Assembly: GCF_019578655.1 (NCBI RefSeq)
Contig: NC_063256.1
Coordinates: forward strand, 28,878,342-28,942,341
Source: Ricinus communis
Taxonomy: Eukaryota; Streptophyta; Magnoliopsida; Malpighiales; Euphorbiaceae
Direction of reading: 5' to 3'
Length of the DNA: 64,000 nucleotides
Shown here: one piece after another, positions 56,550 to 64,000 of the stretch
How positions within the stretch are numbered: position 1 is the stretch's first letter
How the letters are laid out: every line of letters starts with the position of its first letter
Made by a program: the position numbers and the translations under genes
Notes under the pieces: generated by a model
Told to the model about the DNA's origin: nothing
The model's input: the letters and a program-made list of their open reading frames with translations, nothing else
Database searches by the model: none

Positions 56550-57215
56550 GAAGCACCACTTCACTGCTGCGATGGATGTTGTTTTATGGCGAAGACACCG
56601 TCTTGCCCCAAGGATAGGAGGCACCATCTCGCTATCTTTTGCATGTTGTGGAAAGGATCAATTTGCTGTGGGAGCCACCATCTCACCACTTTGATTGGAT
56701 GATAGGACATGAGGCAACACCTCACTGGCTAAAATAATTTCGAGAGACACCATCTCACCGTTTGAAGTTGTAGAATACACCATCTTGCTACTTTACTGAA
56801 GTTGCAGGACCAAAGGCACCACTTTACCACTTGAAAAGAATTTTAGGAGACACTATCTCGTCGTTTGAAGTTGTATGAGACACCATTTTGTTACTTTATT
56901 GAAGCAGGAAGCACCACTTCACTATTGATAAATGAGCTCCTATAGGGAAGACACCATCTTGACCTCAGGGTAGGAGGCACCACCTCGCTGTCTGCTCAAA
57001 TTCCGAGAGGCAACATTTCATCATTATTAAGGTCGTAGGAGACACCATCTCGCTACTTGTTAAGGCAGGAAGCATCACTTTTCTATGTTAATAAATGAGC
57101 CCCTATAGAAAAGACACCATCTTGCCCTTAGGATAGGAGGCACCACTGCGCTATTTGCTCGAATTTTGGGAGACACCATCTCGTTGTTTGTTGAGGTTGT
57201 AGAAGACACAATCTT
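56550..57215. repeat. Minisatellite of short inverted repeats with CACCA centre
   Basis: Twenty 13-bp units begin at 56550, 56592, 56618, 56672, 56711, 56744, 56774, 56813, 56847, 56877, 56908, 56948, 56974, 57007, 57039, 57069, 57111, 57137, 57170 and 57203. Each is a 4-base left arm, a CACCA-like centre and a 4-base right arm. Arms come in matching pairs: GAAG/CTTC, AAGA/TCTT, GAGG/CCTC, GAGA/TCTC. Spacing is mostly 26-42 bp, with a higher-order period of about 161-164 bp. No coding frame. Confidence 0.88.
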
Positions 57216-57299
57216 GCTAGTTCTTTGAGGCAATTTCAATTGAATTATACATAAATAATAAAAAAATAAAAGAATTTGATAAACTATAAACATACTAAA

Positions 57300-58107
57300 C
57301 ATGAAATAAAGATTAGAAAAGTCATTAGATAAAAGGGTACTTTCTTAAAATCATGCTCAATTGAGAACGACAGGTGTTGAGGAGGAGGTTGAATCGAGGA
57401 TTGGATAGGAATCTAGAGTGTTTTGGCTATGTGTTTGATTTTTGGAATTTTGTGTATTGCTTCTGAAAACTTACTGCCGTTATGTTGATAATTGCCAACC
57501 TCTCAAGCCTAGGATTTCATTTTCTATTTATTGGGAAGGATAGAGGAAATCCTAGAGACTTAGATATACATTCTTTAGTTATTTGATAAATATCAATAAA
57601 TAAAAATATTTTTGGACTTGTCAAAACTGTTGAATGATGAATATTGATAAATATTGAATAAATCAAAATAATATTAAAAATGTAAATAATAATCAATAAA
57701 ATATATTAAAGACATATTTTTAATTATTTTTAAAAATGCCCTAAAACGACGTCAAATTTTGAAATTAGAGCCATTCTGGACTATGTATAGCCAATCAGCT
57801 TTGGCTCTGTGTACAGTTGATTTGAATGTATGCAGAGCCAATTCGCTCTAGGTTGGCAATTTTTAAAAAATTTTATATTTGACCCCTGAATATTTCAAAA
57901 ATTTCAATTTCATCTTGTAAACTTAATTTTTCTATCAATTTAGTCTAAGTTGATTTCAAAAAATAATTTTTGGTTTAATTATTTGCAACCCTAGCTATGA
58001 TTTAACCATCCACAATCCCTTGAGACTCAGGAAAGGTAATAACTTTCATCATCAGATTTTTCATAATTCTCTCGATATCTAAATCCAGAAAGTGGGTGCT
58101 AACAGGT
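57300..58107 (-). mobile_element. Tat-like LTR fragment, minus strand
   Basis: On the minus strand it starts TGTTAGCACCCACTTTC at 58107. The words TTTAGATATCGAGAG and GAATTATG match the Tat LTR start at 10820-10875. Near-palindromes of the AGCCAATCAGCT and GAGCCAATTCGCTC type lie at 57787-57851. The lower border near 57300 is approximate; a TATA-like AATAAATAG lies near 57515. Confidence 0.65.
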
Positions 58108-59090
58108 TGCCATATTTAGTTGAGTATCTATTTAAATCTGCTTTTGAGTTTATTAATTACTGTTGGTCTATTCAAAATCTATTAATGTTATTTTGCCCTA
58201 GAAATTAGTTTATTTACTTGTTTCGTTATGTTATATATATATATATATTATATTAATCATTATTTTGTATTTTTTATGCATGTACATTGATTATATGGGA
58301 ATTCTGAAGTTATTGTCTGCTTGACTCGGCTTAGAACTAGCCCTACAGCCGATCGGCTATACACAAAGCTGATCTTCACACGATGATCGGATGTTGCTAT
58401 TTTATGCCTATTTTATTCGTATTTTTATATATTTTTCCTATTTTATTCTTGCAAATGTAATTTTATTTTTCTTGCTTTCTTGCTTTCTTTGATATATGTA
58501 ATATGTGAATAGTAGAAAAATATTTGCTTGATTATTAATTAAAAATAACTCATATAGACTTGGGGCTTTAAATTTTGGATTTTGGCATGCAACTTATAGT
58601 CCATTAGGTTAATAAGATGGTGATTAGGCCTAATAATAAATTCAATTACACTTAGATGGATTTTGCCATGTTTAATTAATAGACTGACCCATTTAACTTA
58701 GAAAATTAAAACAGGCTTTGTATGTAAAAAGTAGCCTATTTAGGAATAATGGTTGGTAAACTCGGGGTAGGCTTGATAAAATGGGCTAAAATTAGGTGGA
58801 CTTATAACATGCTGTATTGCTTATGTGTAGAAATATTATGTTGCATTTATAAGGAATAGACTATTAACTAATAAAATTAAAGGTAGGAATACACAATTAA
58901 GGAAGTTCATTTTCAGATCTATCTCTGAATACAGCAAAGCTTCCTTAAGAAATCTAGTTATGCCACGTAAGAAGTAATAGTGTCGTAGTGACTTACCCAG
59001 GTGGCAATGCCCTTTCTCCGTGCTAGTCTATATGACTCGTTAGCATGTTTCCAATTAGGCTAAGAAGCCTTGTAGTGCCATAGTTGCTAA
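58108..59090 (+). mobile_element. Tat-like LTR 3' part and primer-site region, plus strand
   Basis: Follows the LTR's second half at 11600-12620: GTCCATTAGGTTAATAAGATGG, shortened here to GTCCATTAGGTTAATAAG, TGATAAAATGGGCTA, AAGCTTCCTTAAG, then CCCAGGTGGCAATGCCC near 58997 in place of the primer-site region. The perfect palindrome AGCCGATCGGCT is at 58347-58358. It abuts the minus-strand LTR start at 58107, so the two LTR pieces lie head to head. Confidence 0.65.
58222..58251 (+). repeat. AT microsatellite
   Basis: A TA dinucleotide run of about 20-24 bp followed by TTATATT inside the Tat-like LTR part. Confidence 0.85.
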
Positions 59091-59689
59091 GGACATTTAG
59101 TTATGCGCTCGAAACTGCTGCCCATAAACACCTCTTACGATGATGTCAGATGTGATTCTTGAGAGCATTTTGTTCCTCTTGGATATGACCATGTCATATT
59201 GGAGTCCCTCTAGCACCCTCGACCACCAACTGGCTCTAAAGTTGATTCTCCCTCCAAAGTTCACTTCTAGCATATGCACCTATGTGATTAGCGTTTCCTT
59301 TTATTACTTTTTCTTATCTTTACTTTCTTAAAACGTCAGTAGCACATGTATATACATAATCTAACACATTTAAAGAGATCAGTTCGAGCATATACACTAG
59401 CTCATTGCTGCCGGTAGGAGACAATTCTTCATTGTCAATAAAGACTAGAGGGTAAGTTAAACAAAAATGAATATGTATGATATGTATGTATGTTTCTTAA
59501 TGCATGTTTAATCCTTTAGGTTTGTGCAATAGGACCATAAGGGCTTATAGGGGCAAGTTGATGCTCAGCAGTAGTGGATCGAGACTTTGACACTCCAGCT
59601 ATCTGCTCTTCGGACCTAGGGCCTAACGACCGAGTTGGATAAGGGGATGGATGATTTCAGGGAGGGCTCTAGTGAATTCTCTTGACTAT
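59091..59689 (+). other. Intron-containing module, plus-strand copy
   Basis: Homologous to 35413-35960 on the minus strand. The upstream piece reads MSYWSPSSTLDHQLALKL and LPPKFTSSI near 59187-59280. The exon-like piece from about 59376 reads DQFEHIH and LIAAGRRQFFIVNKD, and ends at a GGTAAGTT donor (GT at 59452). An acceptor-like GCAATAG ends at 59532, giving an 81-bp gap. GQVDAQQ and IETLTLQLSALRT follow to a stop near 59685. Stops inside show decay. Confidence 0.5.
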
Positions 59690-60114
59690 TGTAGCTTTTT
59701 TTTTATTTTAGGACACTATTTTGTATTGATACTTATTACTACACTTACTATGGCTATATAACACTGGATTTTGATATTAACCTTTATTGGATGCATATTT
59801 TCATTATTCAACATTAATTTTTACATATATATGACTTGTATGAATGTCAGAATGCAAAAATACATTGAAAAATGAGATTTTGGGACCGGGCCACGTCATA
59901 CAACTGATCGACTATGCATAGAGCCGATTGGCTCTTCACTTGTAGAGTTTGACTTTGGCTTGAGTTCTTGCATTATAAATACACACAATTTTCTTTACCC
60001 TAGCTCTGAAAATATAACTTAGAATAGTGCAACAGCCCTTAGAACCCCTCTCAAAACCCTAACTAGTGATGAATAGATCAAGCTTAGGAAACTCCATCTC
60101 TCTTCCTTCAAGGC
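59690..60114 (+). promoter_or_regulatory. Tat accessory-ORF promoter, cut by Sirevirus
   Basis: Two near-palindromes at 59901-59939 (CTGATCGACTATGCATAG and GAGCCGATTGGCTC), a TATA box CATTATAAATACAC at 59971-59984, a leader, and an ORF start near 60069 homologous to the minus-strand ORF near 34995 (shared CTTGGGAAAC-like and TTCAAGGC words). The Sirevirus LTR begins at 60115, right after AAGGC. Confidence 0.6.
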
Positions 60115-61281
60115 TGTTGACCTAAGGTGCAATTGATCTCTATTTTGATCCTAACAACCAAATTAATTATCTTTAACATCATGACTGAGTGTCTATATGA
60201 CAAAGCATCAAAGGAACCAAGCTTATCCTAAACATTCTTGAGCCTTGAAGCAAGTCTTGTAAAAAGGCCCCAAAAGCGGGAGGGTGCTTCCAAGGCGCAG
60301 GGGCGCTTTTCATATGACCAAAAGTTTACAAGACATTGAAAATTCCACCTGACAGCAAGCCAATTGCCTCATGACACCTGGTAGTCAAAGTGCCAAAGCT
60401 TCAAGAATTGCGAGGGCGCCTCACGTTAGGCCTTGAGAGTAAAACTGGTAGAAGATAGCATGATGAGAAGTGCGATGGTGCTTCTAGATGAGGAAAAGGC
60501 AAGTGTGAGGATGGTATTGTGGCTGGGGGGGCAGTTTTCACAATTAATTCAATGTCAGTAATCGTTGACATCTTAGCCACCCTATCAGTGCCACGTGGCT
60601 AGTGCTGTTGGAGCCCTAACATCTCTTTTTAGAATGTGCGAACGCGCTTGGAGAGCACAGAGGTGCTTTCCATGAATTTAGGAAATTTTTGCCAAGTCAT
60701 CAAATCTTTCAATTTAAGAGTTTTGGCCTTATTACAATGTCTCCAAGAGGTTGGTATATGTATAAATACCCTACATAAAGACTCTACAACTAAGTGTGTG
60801 AATTCGATATACTAGAACTCGTACAAATTTATTTCTTAGCTTTCTACACTAAATTTCTTTCTTTGTAAAGTTTATTAAGTTGAAACTCTTTGTTCAACTA
60901 AAACTCAAAAGGGTTATTATATGAGCCTAGGTATTAAAAGTATAAGGAATTAGTTGTTGAGTAACCATTAATACTCAAGGGTTAAGGGAATTAGTGAGAG
61001 ATTGATTCACTAAGGGAAAAGATTTAGTATAAGCCTTGAAAACACCAAGTTGTTAGGTAAACTTGTAAAACGCAATCTTAGTGATTATAGTGAAACACTC
61101 AAGTGTGATCTTGAGGAGTGGATGTAGGGAGTTTTGTTCCCGAACCGCTATAAATCCTTTGTGTCATCTTTTCTAACCCTTACTCTCCCTACATTATCCT
61201 TAATCTCTTATTTATCTAAAATCATTATTTTCCGCAATTTGAGGTCACCAATTCAATCCCCTTTCTTGGTTCCAAAGGACA
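60115..61281 (+). mobile_element. Sirevirus 5' LTR (third element)
   Basis: 1167 bp from TGTTGACCTAAGGTGC to CCAAAGGACA. U3 has about six GCG(A)GGGYGCTTYC-type words (60277-60300 twice, 60410, 60471, 60640, 60661). TATA box TATAAATACC is at 60761-60770. The LTR end word CACCAATTCAATCCCC is shared with LTR a. It is diverged from LTRs a and b, so a different family member. The candidate target site is AAGGC (60110-60114); its partner lies beyond the window. Confidence 0.88.
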
Positions 61282-61286
61282 ATAAG

Positions 61287-61298
61287 TGGTATCAGAGC
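61287..61298 (+). promoter_or_regulatory. Primer-binding site, initiator tRNA-Met
   Basis: TGGTATCAGAGC, the canonical plant copia primer site complementary to initiator tRNA-Met, five bases after the LTR CA end. Confidence 0.95.
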
Positions 61299-61347
61299 AA
61301 GTTCACTCTTATCAAGCTTAATTGCGAGTGTAAAGATCATAGCAACT

Positions 61348-62408
61348 AATGAAGGAGCCTAACACCTCAAGCTGTTCTTCGACGGATCCGACTATGCATT
61401 TTAGAAATTCCATATGGAAATATATTTGGATTCCTATGGCATTGAAGTGTAGTACTATGTAGTGAAGGAATGGAAAGCTCCTACCGAAACAAAGAATGAT
61501 GAAGAAAGAATCCTTCCTAGAGAAGAATGGGTTGATGCCCACAAGAAGCACAACCACAAGAACAAGCAAGTAATGGCTATACTTATGAGTTGCCTCTTTT
61601 GAGAAGAATATGAGGGAGTGCATCATTGCACTATGGCTCATCGAATTTTGACTACGTTGGAGAATTATTATGAAGGCACGAAGCAAGTAAAATCAAGGAA
61701 GATTCAAATGGACATCACCAAATATGAGATGTTCAAGATGAAGCCTAATGAGTCCGTCACCGATATGACAAATAGACTTCTCACCATCATCAACAACATG
61801 AGAAAGCTTAGAAAGCACTATGAGCTAATGGACATCAACAAAAAAAATCCTTAGGAGCCTTCCTTCGGATAAATATGGACAAGAAGGAGGGAGTCACTTG
61901 CTATGAATGTGGGAAGCAATGGCATATCAAACCAGATTTTACTAAGTACTTGAAGAGGAAGAAAGGAGATAAAGAGAAGAAAAAGGATTTGAAGGCTACT
62001 TGGAGTGATGCATCTTCGTCCTCCAACAATGAAATTGAAAGAGAAGAGGAGGCTAATCTTTGCTTCATGGCAAATATGGAAGACTCCCAAGAGGTATATT
62101 CCACTTATCATTCATGCAATTCTTCTTCTCATTATTCATCTTCTCATTCTTTTAGTTATGACTTATTGGATGATGAGAATGAGCTGTTACAAAACATGCT
62201 TTCAAAATTAAATTTCTACAAAAACAAATGTTCTAGCTTGGAGGAAGACCTTAAAATTTCAAAGAAGGAAATTGCCTCCTTAAACACTTCCAATGATGAG
62301 CTAAGGAAATCATTGGATGATGTTTCAAAAGAAAAACTTTTTGAAGAGAACAATTCTTTGAAAAAATGTGAAATGCAAAATAAGGAAAATGCATCTTTTC
62401 ATGAATGA
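61348..62408 (+). pseudogene. Sirevirus gag (third element)
   Basis: Capsid reading in shifting frames: MEIYLDSYGIEVQYYVVKEW near 61410, then an open piece 61618-61854 (MAHRILTTLENYYEGTKQVK, FKMKPNESVTDMTNRLLTII). From 61875 the next piece is open to TGA near 62408. Its zinc knuckle CYECGKQWHIKPDF has the final Cys replaced by Phe (codon 61938), a basic and Asp/Glu-rich stretch follows, and then a coiled coil rich in L, K, E, N. Gag appears shortened after this: the second knuckle of the other Sirevirus is not found before protease. Confidence 0.85.
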
Positions 62409-62519
62409 ATTTTCCAATACTAACCACAAAGGACCCAACCTTGTTTGAGTACCTAAAAATTAAGTGAATTGACTCCTTTTTATAGTTTTTTTCTTAAATC
62501 CACAAGCACAAATCTTTGA

Positions 62520-63540
62520 CATGTTGATAGTGGATGTTCAAGGCATATGACGGGTGACAAGAGCCTCTTTGTAAATGTCAAGGATTATAAAGGAGGGACA
62601 GTAACTTTTGGAAATGATGCCAAGGGTAAGGTAATTGGCATCAGCTCCAATAGTAAGGATGGTAAATCTTTTTTTGATGATGTTTTCCTAGTTTATGGTT
62701 TGAAACATAATTTATTGAGTGTGAGTCAATTGTGTGATAAAGAGAACAAAGCCGCTTTTGACTTCAATGGATGTCTTGTCAATTCCCTAGTGGATGACAA
62801 AGTGATATTCAAAGGAGAAAGAAGTGGCAACACCTACACAATTGACCTACACAAAGTTGCTAATCAATCTTTCAAGTGTCTTGTGTCTATTAGTGATAAA
62901 TCTTGGCTATGGCATAGAAGACTTGGACATGCAAGCATAGAGCTTCTACACAAGTTAGCCAAAGAGGAGCTAGTTAATGGACTTCCCAAAGTGAAGTTCA
63001 TCAAAGACAAGCCTTGTGAACCATATCAAATGGGAAAACAACATCTATCATCCTTTGAATCCAAAACTATTGTAAGTACTTCTAGACCACTTCAACTATT
63101 ATATATGGATTTGCTTGGACCTATTAGAGTAGCTAGTTTGGGTGGAAAGTCATATGCATTTGTGATTGTTGATTATTAATCTAGATTTACTTGGGTTAAT
63201 TTCCTTGCTCATAAGAATGAAGCTTTCAATATTTTCAATTCTTTTGCAAAACATGTTCAAAATGAAAAAGGGTATTTGATTTCCTCTATAAGGAGTGATC
63301 ATGGAAAACAATTTAAAAATGATCTTTTTGAAAACCTTGGTAAAGAATTTGGAATTTCTCACAATCTTTCAGCTCCTAGAATTCCCCAACAAAATGGAGT
63401 TGTGAAAAGGAAAAATAGAACACTAGTGGAAATGGCTAGGACAATGCTCAATGAGTATAAACTTCCTTCTTACTTTTGGGCTGAAGCCGTTAACACTAGT
63501 TGTTATATTGCAATTAGAGTTTTCAAAAGCTGTTACTAAA
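62520..63540 (+). pseudogene. Sirevirus protease and integrase (third element)
   Basis: The protease active site HVDSGCSRHMTGDKS begins at 62520; the codon before HV, normally Trp, is TGA. From 62547 to 63179 the frame is open: VSISDKSWLWHRRLGHASI holds the integrase His pair, and CEPYQMGK has Tyr (codon 63024) for the last zinc Cys. Core residues are Asp (MDLLGP, codon 63108), Asp (RSDHG, codon 63297) and, in the Glu position, Lys (VVKRKN, codon 63405). A stop at 63177 breaks DYSRFTW. The visible changes suffice to kill integration. Confidence 0.9.
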
Positions 63541-64000
63541 CAAAACTTCAAGCTTTGGAAAGGAAGAAAACCTAAGGTCTTATATTTTAGAGTTTTTAGT
63601 TGCAAATGCTAAATTTTAAATACCAAGGACAACCTTGGAAAATTTGATGCCAAAACCGATATAGGAATTTTCCTAGGCTATTCCACCTCAAGCAAAGCTT
63701 ATTGAGTCTTTAACAAATGTACTTTAGTAGTTGAAGAGTCTATGAGTGTAGTTTTTAATGAATCAAAACAAGCTTGATCTTGGGAAAGGTGTTTGTGTGA
63801 ATGATCATGTAGGTGCATTTGAGGAACTCAAGCTGAATGTTGATGATCCCTCAAAAGGAGTAGACAAACCTATAGAGGAAGTTCAAGAAGATCAACACAA
63901 TCAAGATGCAACTCAAGACCTTCAAGAGATGGAAAGCTCCTAAAGTCTTCTAAAAGCTTGGAACTTCAAAAAGGATCACCTTCCTACTCAAGTCATTAGA
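63541..64000 (+). pseudogene. Sirevirus integrase-RT linker (runs off window)
   Basis: Frames shift repeatedly: FKLWKGRKPKVLYFRVFSCK near 63550-63605, GIFLGYSTSSKAY near 63665, VEESMSVVFNESKQ near 63730-63770, then a Asp/Glu/Gln-rich linker open at 63758-63943. This is the region after the integrase core; RT should begin just beyond the window. Confidence 0.8.

Noticed and set aside
56550..57215. CRISPR-like repeat array
   Set aside because: Units are 13-bp degenerate inverted repeats at uneven 26-54 bp spacing within a 163-bp higher-order repeat, and the DNA is plant retrotransposon-rich. Nothing resembles a CRISPR repeat-spacer pattern or cas genes.

Overview
The window is plant nuclear DNA made almost entirely of nested, decayed LTR retrotransposons. 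I found no host gene, rRNA, tRNA gene, bacterial feature or CRISPR array. Copia RT and integrase motifs, an initiator-Met primer site, Athila-type primer sites (tRNA-Asp class) and Tat-type dual RNase H all point to a flowering plant. I cannot name the species.

Layout. 1-2138: 3' part of a Ty1-copia element and an LTR remnant. 2147-9992: a 5'-truncated Sirevirus-like copia element (gag, protease, integrase, RT, RNase H, and a third ORF behind its own promoter-like region), ending in an LTR fused to a second, internally deleted copy (9993-10819). 10820-15574: a Tat-type gypsy element inserted into that last LTR. 15575-16074: exactly 500 N. 16075 to about 29265: nearly the same 13.2 kb again (Sirevirus + Tat LTR + Tat gag). 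The Tat element then continues as unique sequence to 33478. The repeat begins exactly at the start of the right contig and ends exactly at the end of the left contig. It is best read as an unmerged contig overlap, not a biological duplication.

33.5-36.7 kb: minus-strand Tat-related sequence with a DUF7745-like accessory ORF and a small intron-containing module. 36.69-46.5 kb: a three-layer nest. An unclassified LTR (starting TGTAATACCC) was split by a minus-strand Athila-type solo LTR (target duplication AAGTG). That in turn was split by a plus-strand Athila-type gag-protease element (target duplication GTAAT), which carries a 35-bp micro-inversion at its left tip. 46.6-55.5 kb: a minus-strand Athila element with LTR, primer site, gag, protease, a deleted RT, integrase and an env-like third ORF. 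55.5-57.2 kb: a palindrome-rich stretch, then a minisatellite of about 20 short inverted repeats whose arms covary. 57.3-60.1 kb: Tat-like LTR pieces in opposite orientation, then the same intron-containing module and accessory-ORF promoter as at 35 kb, here cut by a Sirevirus. 60115-64000: 5' LTR, primer site, gag, protease and integrase of that Sirevirus, which runs off the window.

The strongest cross-cutting signal: in three unrelated lineages (Sirevirus, Tat, Athila), a lineage-specific near-palindromic motif recurs in the LTR and again just upstream of the TATA-like box of that lineage's accessory ORF. This suggests the accessory ORFs have their own promoters, built from the same cis elements as the LTR.
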